64,000 bases of DNA from Protula sp. h YS-2021 (taxonomy: Eukaryota; Annelida; Polychaeta; Sabellida; Serpulidae): the NCBI GenBank assembly GCA_949752745.1, contig OX457028.1, positions 1,176,420 through 1,240,419 of the forward strand. Reading direction: 5' to 3'. This document shows positions 26,262 through 36,509 of the stretch, piece after piece (positions within the stretch are counted from its first letter, which is position 1; each line of letters begins with the position of its first letter). The notes beneath the pieces were generated by a model that saw only the letters and a list, made by a program, of their open reading frames with translations, was not told the origin of the DNA and ran no database searches. The position numbers and the translations under genes are program-made.

Positions 26262-27672
26262 ATGGCGCGAACACGAGCAGTAGCTGTGAGTATGGCACTG
26301 GCGGTGATCTTGACCTTAACCTGCAGTCCATCAACTGAAGCAGGAGTGATCGGTATTTTCCGATTTTCCGACGTTAAGTCAAACATGAAAGTTTATCACT
26401 GATGTAATTTTGTGTCTGAAGTGATGATGTTTGCTAGTTTTTTCTACCATGTGTGCAGTTATGTGTGCAGTACTCTTAACCTCACACTCAACATATTTAG
26501 TCTTGCAAAATAACTGCTACTCGATTCTGTTATGAGAACAGAAAGATTTCATATTTATACTTTATAACGTACTCAGTGACCATTTTGTATGATACCCCTT
26601 CAATTACAAAAGAGTTTAATAAAACATAATATCAATATCACACCACCAAAAATAATGGAATCAGAGAACAGTAATGACACGCATTGCTTTTTTGGGACGT
26701 TTTACTAGTGATGTCTCACGTCTGTATGACGTCTGTTTCTCAGGAGACTGTTACTCCACTTGGAGTCGATGCTCCAGATGGTCGATATGGATCACCTACA
26801 CCGGCCTCATCTGGCTCAACTGTAATGACAGGTAAAGAACTTTAAGAATACTTTTTATAGCTTATCTTCGAAGTAACAGGTGCACGCTTGGTTAACCGGA
26901 GTTCGGGTATCGCCGCTCTCAGGAGAAGCCATGGGATACAGAGAGGGACTCTTAGGTGGCGGCTGTCGGTCAAAATTGTGAAATGAATAATATTTTTAAA
27001 ATACTCACTGGAAAAAGGGAGTTGCTGTGATACAAAGATTATGACGTATTGTTATTGTTTTCCAAGCGATTTTAAAGACGGTGTAACGTCTTTAGTCAAG
27101 CACAATGTGGTAGTTTATAACTTTAGAGCTTTTGTATCTGAAATGAAGATGTTTGCTAGTTTTTATAACATGTGTAGTCATGTGTGAAGTACTCTTAACC
27201 TCATATTAAATTATATTAATCTTGCACAGTATCTGCCACTGTATTCCGTGGTGAGAATATTTATACGACGCGTTAAATGAAAGAAATGATGTTTTGAAAA
27301 TATTCAAGAAAAAGGGAGGGGTAGGGGTCTTAGATGTCTTCATTCGCAACTGTGTATATGGCGTGTTGCGTCTTCTTCTGTTGTAAGATACTTTCTGTGC
27401 ATACAAAGAGGCATAAAATGGTGCTGTGATACAAAGATTATGAAGTATTGTTAAACTGTCATAATATATTGTTTTGAAATAGATTTTTTGCACCTAAACG
27501 TGAAATATGTTATCATGTTATATATGATTACAGATGCAAGTGTAAGGGATATTCTGGTGGCAGTTGTCAGTTGCGCCCTTCTCTCTGTCCTATCACGACA
27601 CAAGCCTACACATGTATTTGCAACAGTTCATCCCTTTCGGGAAGTCGTCCAAATGACTGTTGGAAATATTAA
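26262..27672 (+). CDS. Macin-family antimicrobial peptide precursor, mytimacin-like, three exons
   Basis: Exons 26262-26352, 26744-26831 and 27534-27672 join in phases 1 and 2 to give exactly 106 codons including the stop (105 residues). Introns follow GT-AG: donors ATCG|GTATTT and ACAG|GTAAAG, acceptors TTTCTCAG and GATTACAG. Exon 1 encodes a signal peptide (basic start MARTRAVAV, hydrophobic core, about 27 residues). Exon 2 encodes the macin signature DCYSTWSRCSRW and ends near LNCNDR. Exon 3 gives CKCKGYSGGSC, SLCPIT and AYTCIC, then a C-terminal extension with a further Cys near the end (NDCWKY). The mature part has ten cysteines, the number I recall for theromacin and some mytimacins (the basic macin fold has eight). 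Macins are secreted disulphide-rich peptides that permeabilise bacteria. A poly(A) signal follows. Function is inferred from family resemblance. Confidence 0.88.
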
Positions 27673-27771
27673 ATAACTTTATCTCCTTTAACAACTTGCT
27701 ATTTTTAACTAACAGTTTTAAAATCGTTCCTGTCTTTTTATTTTGATTTTTGAATAATTAAATCAAGAAAG

Positions 27772-27777
27772 AATAAA
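27772..27777 (+). terminator. Poly(A) signal of the macin gene
   Basis: AATAAA lies 100 bp after the macin stop codon, in AT-rich sequence. No nearer signal is seen. Confidence 0.55.
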
Positions 27778-29485
27778 ATACAACGCAAATATAAATAGCG
27801 ATAAAAAGTTTCTTCTGATTATTTTTCGTAATTTCTAAAAGCAACTAATTAATGCTGCAAGCTTTATATTTTATTCTTTATAAGGTGGCAAAATATGAAA
27901 TAACAAAAAATCAAGGCATTGCAATGGCACTAACCGTCTGGTTCCAAATAGGCTAAATTCCAGTTTGTTTGATTAACAAAGATTACACATGTGAACCACT
28001 AGAAGATGTGGATGCTCTGAGCTCATTAATTGATTCTAGCGTCTTATCGACGTTTTATTTATAGTTGCTGGTTCTCGATTTTCGGACCATCAGGATTAAA
28101 GTGCTATGCATAAAGTCAAGAAATGAATGTTGACACTTGCTCCAGTGGTTTGCAAACAAAGTATCTGATTGCATCCTTAATCCCCCTTAACACCATTATC
28201 GCGAAAATGATGGAAATTTTGTCTAAATTGAATGGAACAATTATCTTTTTGTTTACCCAATTCGTTCATCTAGCGTTTTTGCTAGGGAGCAAAACCCTCA
28301 TAGAAAGCAGAGTTTTATTTCAAGGCTGATTATGTTTTACTTCACTAATTTTATTTATTTTAAATTTTAGATAAATAATTTGAAGCAAAAACTAATATGC
28401 TTGTATTAGCAAGCGCGCATAATTATTGGATAGAAACGAAGTTTATTACGTTGTAAACCTACATGAGCTCATAGCTCTTTTGAATAAAATCAGTTGTTCA
28501 ATGAAATATTTTAGTTTAGAAAATCTAGCAAGTATTATTACATTGCTGATATTTTTCTTTATTTTTCATTATGCTGTTGGATTTAAACTTTCTACTATAG
28601 TTTTATTAGTCTATGATTAAAATAAGGTTATTGAGCACAATACCACAAATGCCTTAAATGGATCAAGCATTTATAGCGCAAACAACATCACATCTTCTAT
28701 CAATCCGGGTTTCATGTCTTCATAACACATTTGTCAAGTCACCTAAAGTTAACCTATCCATGACCTGCTCCACAGCGGCGTGGAGAAGGGGATTCACATG
28801 GCATTTGATTACCATGAGTGCCCGTGACTTTTCAAAACTATTCCTAAACTCGTAGTGCTAAAGTTGAAACAATACCCCCTTTATACCCAAACATCAAGTG
28901 TGGTTCGAGAAAAAAGCCCACGTTTTTGTGGGAAAGCGGGAGTAATGAATGAAAATGTAACCCTTTTCTAGCCTCAGTGACGCTCAACACGGAGCACATC
29001 TGGTCTAAAAACAGTTCCTTCTCTCAGAGTTTTTTCTGGTATCAAGAAGTAACCAAGTGCCCCACTACCACAACCCTACGGGCCTGCTAATGTTTGGAAT
29101 TATATTGCACCTTCCATATGCCACCAAGAAGTTACATCTAGCAACTACACATTCTATCGCCAATCAAGTAGTTTTATATGGACTTGAGCTGTAATCTAAT
29201 GATGGGTATAGAAAGTCTGGCCTATTTTATACGAGTGCTGCGGTACAACTGTGTTCTTTTAACATTTAAAACAATTTGGTTTAAAGAATGACATCTCTTT
29301 CCAGAAGATGTCTTTTCCTTAACAGTTTGAAGGAAATTTAGTAGCTTTGATTTGATTTGAATTACTTGGGCAAAAAAAATTCTTCAGCTCTAGGAGGCTA
29401 TTATCTATTTTGCCATGACTATCAGTATGGGTGCAAAGAGGGCAGTAGTATTAAACAAGTACTACTGACAAGTACACATATCAGC

Positions 29486-30115
29486 AGAGTCTAGAGCCAA
29501 CCTTCCCGACCGAAACCCCTCAGGCCCTAACCCTCCCCCCACCGACCCAAAATTACCCGGTTCTCAGGTCTATTTTATATTTTGTAATTGCGATACATCC
29601 ACGTTGTTAACTACATTTCAAATGCTCATTGAAGAGATCACATGGTGTTTAAAATTGCAATTTCTGAACCACTGAAGCGATCGATCATCATTATAAAAGC
29701 AACTTCATACACCCATTGATGATAGCACTCAGTTTTTTAAATTGCAATTGGTCTTACGATTAACGAGTGTGAACACATTAAAAATTTGCAATTCATATGC
29801 CAGTTGCCAAATCAGTCGAGTTTACAAATTACAATTTCTCTTGCGATAGATGTATCCATTGTGATTCACTTGAATGGGTAATTTAATAAATAGCTTCAAC
29901 ACTCTCAAGTCCTGCAGAGATCAGCTCCAGATCATCGACTCCGAGTTCCAGAGCGATTAGGAGAAAGTGAAAATAAATGAAGAAATTATCATTTACATTT
30001 TCTTTGAGAACGGAGGGGGGGGGGTTGGGTCGTGGGGGGGGGGAGGTTAGGCCGCCGGGAGGTTTAGTCGGGGGGTTGACCGGGGGTTAGGGCCGGGGGG
30101 GATTCGGCCTGTTCC
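29486..30115. mobile_element. Candidate non-autonomous element with C-rich/G-rich inverted ends
   Basis: The 630 bp are flanked by identical 9-bp copies of CATATCAGC (29477-29485 and 30116-30124). They lie inside a stretch absent from the right duplication copy. The left end (29500-29570) is C-rich and the right end (30010-30110) is G-rich, with a shared GGCCCTAACC core in inverted orientation. The inside holds repeated AAATTGCAATT motifs. A 9-bp target duplication fits Mutator-like elements, but the terminal inverted repeats are poor and no transposase is present. Confidence 0.35.
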
Positions 30116-30659
30116 CATATCAGCGTGCTCACCGCTCAGCTGAATTCTACATCAAATTCACATAAAAGTAATCAGTTTTTACAGTATCTGTGCGCGTCGA
30201 CCTTTCTCATGTCAATGCAATAGTCTGGAAATTTTCACAGCAGATTTTGCTCCATTTAAGGGGAACTTGCAGAATATATTTCTTACGATTGCAATTCGAA
30301 GATTGGAAGGAGAAAGGTTTGCACGTTTTGACCTCCAATATACTGCGGTACACGGATTACAGATTTGCACTTAAGCAGTGTAAGCACAGGTTCTGTTTTC
30401 ATTCTATGCCATTTTTGTCATTTCATACTGTGTCATTTATCTCTTTTAGCAGGTCTTGTTGGTTTACCAGCATACCGCATTAGTTGCAAAAGTTTAGTTT
30501 TGATACAATAGCGGCGATTCACTTCGACAATTTGCTATGTAGGATCTCCTGAAATTTCTTATGGCTTGGGGAAAGAGCGTTTTTTCGGTGCTCTTCCCCT
30601 TTCGTCGCTGGTAGAACGATGAAATATTTGCATTATTTTTATTCTTTACCTCAATGTTG

Positions 30660-31560
30660 AACATTACAAATAGTTTGTTGGATATTGGTACAGATAAAGG
30701 CTTTGGGGAACGGAGAGGACCATGTAACTGGGACAATGTACGGGTGTTGGTATGGAGGGGAGGACGACAATGTCCAGACATCCCCCATGTGCGGATGGTG
30801 ACATTGGGGGAGGGGAGCGTGTAACAGATTTTTACATGTGCAGATGGTAACAGGGTAAGAGGGACAATGCAACATTGTCATGCATGTTCGGATGATGGCA
30901 TGGAGGGGAGCGAGGCAATGTCGCAACGCCGGGGAAGCAGACACTGTATCAACTCCGTGCATATATGGGTGTTGACCAGGAGGGAAGGGGAACAATGTCA
31001 CAGCGTTGTCAGTTACAGGTCGAGACTGAAGTAGAGGACAACTTGACATCGTGGTTCATGTACGGATGGTGGGGGAGTAGTTGATAACATAACATCGTCT
31101 TGCATGTACGGTTGTTGTAGTGGAGTATAGAGGTACAATGTAACACCGTCGTGCATGTAGAGAGAGTGACTGGGGGTGTTGACAATGCGACATAGTGTAA
31201 AAGTACGGATAAGGGTTCAATGTAACAGCACCGTGTATGTTCGGTGTGGCAGGAGGAGGCAGGGTACAAAGTAAAAGCGCTGGGAATGTACAGATGCTGG
31301 GCAGGAAACAGGGGCAATGTAACATCGCCCTGTGCATGTTTGGACGGTTTCAAGGTAGAAGGGGAGAATGCAACAACGCTGCACACTTTAACGTGGCGGC
31401 CGAATGATGCGGCAGCATAACGGCATCGTGCATGTACGAGTGTTATCATGGAAGGAGATGAGGATTGTAACAGCGTTCATGTACGTGGTTGGCTTGGAAC
31501 TAGAGAGGGGAATGATACAGTTACCTACATATACGGGGATGGAGGATAATGTGACTTTGT
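30660..31560. repeat. 50-bp-unit minisatellite (left copy)
   Basis: About 18 units of 47-52 bp share the pattern GTGCATGTACGGATGGTG, then GGAGGGGAGGGGGACAATGTAACATC. Its right-block homologue is at 47085-47945. On the minus strand the units translate to a repeated HPYMHDDVTLSP-like peptide in shifting frames (open stretches up to 146 codons), which looks like a by-product. Confidence 0.8.
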
Positions 31561-32184
31561 CTCAAGTAGCAAATGAATGATGTTTAATCATGTTTTAGAA
31601 ACAGAATGAATTTACAATTGAAAATGGTAAAGTAGTATTTCGAAAGAGCCAACTGGGTTGGTTACGTATTTTTATCAAAATTTACCTGCCTCGGATTTAT
31701 TTAAAGCATAATCCTAAAGAAATTTTACAGCGCACTTGCATTTCAAATAAACAAAACATAAAACAAAATGCCATACAGGTCCTCCTCCTTAAAAACCTGA
31801 CAGATTATGAGGCGCAAAGATTTCTCGAACATGTGTCCATGGTAAAAACATGCCTATATTATACCTATATTAATCATACCATTCTGAGATTTAACTTGAA
31901 CAATAGATGTTATATAAAAATAATGTATTAGGAAGAAACCAGATAGAAACCGCATTTTTTTTGCTTTTGTCTGTCAACAAATAAAAGTGTTTTAAAATCC
32001 CTTTCACCATTATTTCTCAATTGTTTTCCTATAGACTGAATTATTTAGAGTTTCATAAATATTCTGCTTACTAACCAAAGGAAAATGAATTCTTTTTAAT
32101 CATATAAAATTAATTTAAACAGCGAGCGCGGTGATGTTTTTTTAGTATTTTAATAAAGCAATGTTAAAATTCATAAAGAAAACT

Positions 32185-32490
32185 GGGCTTCCCCTTTTAC
32201 AAAGAAACCATTTCTATTTCTTTTGTGTGAAAGGGCCCAGGGTGACAAAATGTTTATTAAGAAATAAACAAAAAAACCGCTTCCTGCCTTTTCTTTGAAA
32301 CCATTTCTATTTCGTTTGTGAGAAAGGGCTCACACTAAAAATATCTACTTAAAAATAGAAACAAAAGAACTTGCTTCCATCTTTTTCTTAGAAACCATTT
32401 CTATTTCTTGTGTGTGAAAGAGCGCATGGTGAAAGAAACGCTTATTATAAAAACCCGCCTCCCCTTTTTCTTAGGAACTATTTTTCACGG
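32185..32490. repeat. Tandem repeat, unit about 92 bp, 3.5 copies
   Basis: Each unit has a CTTCCCCTTTTTCTTAGAAACC start followed by ATTTCTATTTCTTTTGTGTGAAAGGGC. Units begin near 32187, 32281, 32372 and 32458. No coding content. Confidence 0.7.
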
Positions 32491-32662
32491 TCAAAAGTAC
32501 ATGTGTACTTTCACGTGCAGTACTTTCACACCTGGATGCAGTATCCTTGATGAAATCAGGTCAAAGTCAAAGCTACACGTGTCTGGATCCAGTGTCCTTA
32601 AAAGGGCAAGGTTAATAAGTTCATCTCTGCTTTTCTATTACCAATAAAAAACTGCACAATCT

Positions 32663-32798
32663 GAAACCGAAAGTGTTTTTTATACCCGCGTGGTTTTGAA
32701 AACAATTGTTCTCAAACCCGCGTTTGATGCGATGAGCAAACACGAACTACTTAATGGTTCGGTACAAAAAACGCGGGTATGAAAACACTTCCGGTTCC
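32663..32798. mobile_element. Small inverted-repeat element (MITE-like), 136 bp
   Basis: The left end GAAACCGAAAGTGTTTTTTA plus TACCCGCGT is matched in reverse complement by ACGCGGGTATGAAAACACTT plus CCGGTTCC at 32771-32798. The arms are about 28 bp with few mismatches. The core is unrelated and non-coding. No clear target duplication is visible. Confidence 0.55.
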
Positions 32799-34459
32799 AG
32801 TTGGGTGAAATGCATTCTGACTAATTGACCTTGATCTGATTCCGTCAAAGGCACCGGATGGTGCGTTTTGATTTAAGGAGAGTGACCAATCTACTTTTGA
32901 TTTGAGGAGAGTAACCAACAGACGCTCTCATGTGTGAGAAAACAGCGTCAACATGCGGCAAAAGATGTGCCAATGATGCAACTGCGCTTGCTTGGAAACA
33001 AAAGGCTTACATTGATAACACATACAACTGACACATAGCAAAATATCTTTAACAGGTCAATGTTTTTCAAATTGTGTGCATTTATTGATATTATTTTCGC
33101 CTACCCAGATACTGATTTAACACTCATACGATAATTTCACAGTATCATATTGCACTGCAATTTCGTAGATTAACATTTATTTTTCCAGAAACCAATGATA
33201 ACTCCTGACTGCACGTTTACTCAGTCGACAAACAAAAACCATGGCTCGACCTTAGATATTCAACATAAATTCCTAAAATCACAATTTTTGTACCAAATGC
33301 AATTTTCTCTGCAAATAGCAAAAATGGGGTTGGCACATAACCCATTCTTACACTCAAAAAGGGCTGCTTGTTAACTAGAATGTTTCTACCTTTTGCAGGT
33401 TTACTGTAAAATGAATAGTTTCATCTATTTGTTCGACGCTGCAATGTAGACAGCTTCGGTATTCGGTGGTCAACAACGTTTTGATTTCAGTGATAAAAGG
33501 ATTGAAATCAAAAAGACATTTTAATGAATTTCTAAATTAATTTTGTCTCATATATTAATCTGTATAAAGTCTGAAAATATTCACTGCTCACTTTTTGTGG
33601 ATCATTTTTATTTGTTTCTATTAAATATACGTCTCTGTGGTATCGCATCATTGTGAAGCTATTTACAGTACTTTAGGGTCTTTTCGATGGATATTTCGTT
33701 ATCATTCATAGTAGAGGGCAAATGAGGGCTTTTACATTACTATGTCTTGATTGGTCAATTTTGATGACGTCACTGATGATGTCACTGTTTTTTTAATTTT
33801 AAATAATGTTAAAATTTTTTGTTGTTAAATTTTTTTCAACGACATAATTTTATAGTTTAATATGCTGTCCCGAACATTTTTGTCAAATATTTTGTCTTAC
33901 TAAAAACTTCTTTGAAATCAGGCAAGTGTATGTTTTCTTTTTTTCAACCTTTCTATACAGCTTGGTGTACACAACTTAAGTCTAACTAGGTTCCAATCTA
34001 TTAATTTTAAGCATAAGTTGGAAAGCACTGAGATGTAAAATTTAAATTTAAACATAACATCACCGTAATTTTTACTACTTTTAATGTTACTTGAACCTTG
34101 TGCTAAAACGATTTTCCATTTTTGCGGAATTGCATTACTTTTTAATTCAGACCACTTTACAAAAATATCAAGACGTATAATCCTCATAAGAGGCTTCTGG
34201 AGCTTACTGATCCCTTTGTTTAAATACATTTGCATCACAACCTTTCTGTGATTAAACCATATATGTTCATTTATTTCATAATCGATATCGAAATTTGAAT
34301 CATTGCTAATAAAAAGATGCCATTGATATTACCGATTCATTATTTAAGAAAAGGAATAGTGTAGAAACGCCGGTTTCACATCACTTTGTGACGTCATACT
34401 GTCTGGACCGGAAGTGACGTCATAGCGTCTGGACCGGAAGTGCTGTCTGGAGCAGAAGT

Positions 34460-35010
34460 GAGGTCACAGGCTATTTGCGCAGCTGGCTGTATGCACTTTT
34501 GTAACATGCCGCCATTTTAACTTTGTAAAAAGTGAAAAAATGAGATAACTTTCGCTATACTTGGTCGATGTGTATGAAAATTTCACTGTTTGATTCAGTT
34601 TTATGTAAAGTTTTGTTATAAAGTAGTCACAGGCTATTTACATCGGCGGCTGTATGCATAATGTGAAATGCCACCATTTTAAGTTTGTAAAAAGTGAAAA
34701 AAATGGGATAACTTTCGCTATAGTTGGTCGATGTGCATGAAAATTTCACTGTTTGATTCAGTTTTATGTAAAGTTTTGCTATAAAGTAGTTTGTTAGGCT
34801 ATTTACACCGGTGGCTGTATGCATAATGTGACATGCCGCCATTTTAACTTTGTAAAAAGTGAAAAATTGAGATAACTTCCGTTATAGTTGACCGATTTGC
34901 ATAAAAATTTCACTGTTTGATTCAGTTTTATGTAAAGTTTTGCTATAAAGTAGTTTGTTAGGCTATTTACACCGGTGGCTGTATGCATATTTGTCACATA
35001 CCGCCATTTT
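34460..35010. repeat. Left arm of the foldback element: about four 165-bp units
   Basis: Units (shared GGCTATTT at about 34469, 34630, 34797 and 34963; spacing 161-167 bp) carry in order a GGCTATTTACACCGG segment, CTGTATGCATAATGTG, GCCGCCATTTTAACTTTG, GTGAAAAA, an ATAACTTTCG...GTTGGTCGATG segment, AAAATTTCACTGTTTGATTC and AGTTTTATGTAAAG. Confidence 0.85.
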
Positions 35011-35014
35011 AGCA

Positions 35015-35093
35015 ATTGTTCAACATGTTCAACATGTTGTTCAACATGTTGTTTCACAAGTTGTTGTTCAACATGTTGTAGTTCAAGCAATTG
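35015..35093. promoter_or_regulatory. AACATGTT palindrome cluster, left of the ORF
   Basis: Four copies of AACATGTT in 80 bp, most within the larger palindrome CAACATGTTG, plus half-sites (ACAAGTTG). It lies just downstream of the ORF's poly(A) signal, at the inner edge of the left arm. Confidence 0.5.
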
Positions 35094-35144
35094 ATGGAAA
35101 AATAACAGTCAGTTCAGAAAAAAACAAGACATATGTTGAATACT

Positions 35145-35150
35145 TTTATT
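35145..35150 (-). terminator. Poly(A) signal for the foldback ORF
   Basis: AATAAA on the minus strand, about 86 bp after the stop at 35236 and before the left palindrome cluster. Confidence 0.55.
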
Positions 35151-35235
35151 AAAATACACTCAAATACACACAGCTTAAATCTATAACAATATTATAACAT
35201 TTATTGATTTAAAAAGTATTTATTATAATGTTCAG

Positions 35236-35973
35236 TCAAATAATTCTATTTTTCTTCACTCTGTTCACTGTCATCCATATCACTTTCTTCGTCGCTGCTT
35301 TCATCTTTCTCCTCTCATCTAGAAGCTCTTCAAAGAATGCATCGTTTCTTCTTATAGCCGCCTTTAGTGCCTTTGAATACTCGTAATGTTTTTCATCAAC
35401 AAGGTAATTAAAGTCTTTTAAAATGGTTTGATAATGTTCGTTTTGTTCTAGACGTTGGGCATATTTGAATAGTCTCATAAACAGTTGTTTAAGTCGACGC
35501 TTATAAATGGGTCGAAAGTCATCACTTGCTATTTCACGCGCAACTTCAAGCCCTTGTTCTTCATATTCTGAAACCTTTTCTTGAAATTTGGTATCATATT
35601 CATCGTAGACTTCTTGAACCATATCATACCAAACAGAGTCTGTTTCTGACTCACTTTCAGAGTCTGTTTCTGACTCACTTTCAGAGCTGCTGTCATCATC
35701 ACCCTCAACACAATGTTCCATATGTTTGAATAAAGCTTCTTGACTGTTGTATAACGCACCACATTCTGTACAAGCATGTGCATTCTTTTTAGTCATGTTG
35801 ACCGTTTGGATTTCCCTAGAAGACTCTTCCAAAGTTTCAGTGATAGGTGGTTTTACAGGGTTTTCCATATCTATCTCCAATTCTTCTTCTTCTGAAGTGT
35901 GAGCATTCTTTAAGTGCCTTTTAAGACTTTGGGGCCAATTGTAAGATTTCAAACAGATGTTGCATTTATACAT
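35236..35973 (-). CDS. Acidic two-finger C2H2 protein of the foldback element
   Basis: Single-exon frame of 245 codons. Finger 1 (residues 2-25) is C-x2-C-x12-H-x4-H. Finger 2 (66-88) is C-x2-C-x12-H followed by H/C at +3/+4. Then comes a Ser/Glu/Asp tract (about 90-113) with an internal 24-bp duplication, and a long charged helical region (115-230) with a W-Y-x-x-V-x-E-V start and an F-x-x-L-x-x-E-R end. A TATATAAG box lies 54 bp upstream. The last 20 or so codons turn basic, while the frame beside them, from about 35310 to a TAG at 35246, is strongly acidic. The natural C-terminus was therefore probably acidic and a 1-base indel near 35305-35315 has altered it. It is probably a nuclear DNA-binding or transposition-accessory protein. 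I do not recognise a named family. Confidence 0.7.
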   Translation of the reverse strand: MYKCNICLKSYNWPQSLKRHLKNAHTSEEEELEIDMENPVKPPITETLEESSREIQTVNMTKKNAHACTECGALYNSQEALFKHMEHCVEGDDDSSSESESETDSESESETDSVWYDMVQEVYDEYDTKFQEKVSEYEEQGLEVAREIASDDFRPIYKRRLKQLFMRLFKYAQRLEQNEHYQTILKDFNYLVDEKHYEYSKALKAAIRRNDAFFEELLDERRKMKAATKKVIWMTVNRVKKNRII

Positions 35974-36026
35974 CCTTTCGGTTCAACATACACTTTTCAA
36001 ATGGTGAAAAAGTCTTTGAACATAGC

Positions 36027-36034
36027 CTTATATA
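36027..36034 (-). promoter_or_regulatory. TATA box of the foldback ORF
   Basis: TATATAAG on the minus strand, 54 bp before the ATG at 35973. This gives a short leader of about 25 nt, and the box sits directly next to the central AACATGTT cluster. Confidence 0.55.
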
Positions 36035-36035
36035 C

Positions 36036-36141
36036 AACTTGTTGAACAACATGTTGAACATGTTCAACTTGTTAAACAGCAGGTTGAAGAACATGTTGAA
36101 CAACATATTCAACAAGTTCATCATGTTGTTGAACATGTTGC
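36036..36141. promoter_or_regulatory. Central AACATGTT palindrome cluster, upstream of the TATA box
   Basis: Repeated AACATGTT/CAACATGTTG and CAACTTGTTG variants cover about 105 bp immediately upstream of the TATA box. This is an operator-like position. Confidence 0.5.
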
Positions 36142-36175
36142 CTACGCCTGGGGTTATGTCGCTTAGAGGAATCTA

Positions 36176-36257
36176 ACGTCATGACGTCATTATGACGTCA
36201 TCATGACGTTATTATGACGTCATCACATCATCATTATAACGTCATAATGACGTCATT
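36176..36257. promoter_or_regulatory. TGACGTCA (CRE-type) array
   Basis: Four perfect TGACGTCA palindromes and two one-base variants occur in 82 bp, spaced 9-16 bp apart. TGACGTCA is the known CREB/ATF bZIP site. The array lies between two AACATGTT clusters, about 150 bp upstream of the TATA box. Two more TGACGTCA copies lie in each terminal repeat. Confidence 0.6.
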
Positions 36258-36320
36258 CGAACAGGCGCGTGCTTTATCAAAGGTTGACTCAGCAGAATTT
36301 ATTTGAAATGCATGTCTAAC

Positions 36321-36402
36321 AGTTGTTCAACATGTTGAACATGTTGAACAACGGCTTGTTGAAAAATTGTTGTACAATTGCTAAACAACTTGTTAAACAA
36401 TA
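36321..36402. promoter_or_regulatory. Right AACATGTT palindrome cluster
   Basis: Two overlapping AACATGTT copies and looser AACAACTTGTT variants lie at the inner edge of the right arm. Confidence 0.4.
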
Positions 36403-36509
36403 GTTTGACGTAATATGTTCCAAAAAAATAATTCAAACATATGTTTGAAAGGTGGGCGCGCGCCATTCCAATAACCCACCTATGCACAAACTACCGTAAA
36501 CTAAGACAT

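Larger units (their letters stand above)
19510..31605 (+). repeat. Segmental duplication, left copy (carries the intact macin gene)
   Basis: Colinear, same-orientation matches to 38060-47995 occur throughout. Pairs include 19530/38080, 20460-20530/38520-38580, 20660/40970, 20990/41130, 22030-22110/42345-42425, 22345-22615/42470-42810, 24350-25300/43140-44100, 26170-26352/44180-44341, 27206-27680/44365-45415, 28640-29020/46380-46800 and 30660-31605/47085-47995. Divergence by eye is considerable, so the duplication is old. Left-only stretches include about 25400-26170, and 29340-30655, which contains a candidate mobile element. Confidence 0.85.

Noticed and set aside
30494..31449. Minus-strand open frames of 95-146 codons
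   Set aside because: They lie on, or run into, the 50-bp minisatellite, change frame between units and have no start context; treated as composition by-products.
33918..34238. 106-codon minus-strand frame
   Set aside because: No domain, low-complexity Lys/Leu composition and no splice or promoter support.
34627..35090. Small minus-strand frames in the left arm (71 and 95 codons)
   Set aside because: They translate the 165-bp arm units and AACATGTT repeats; the same peptide recurs per unit and no separate gene is indicated.
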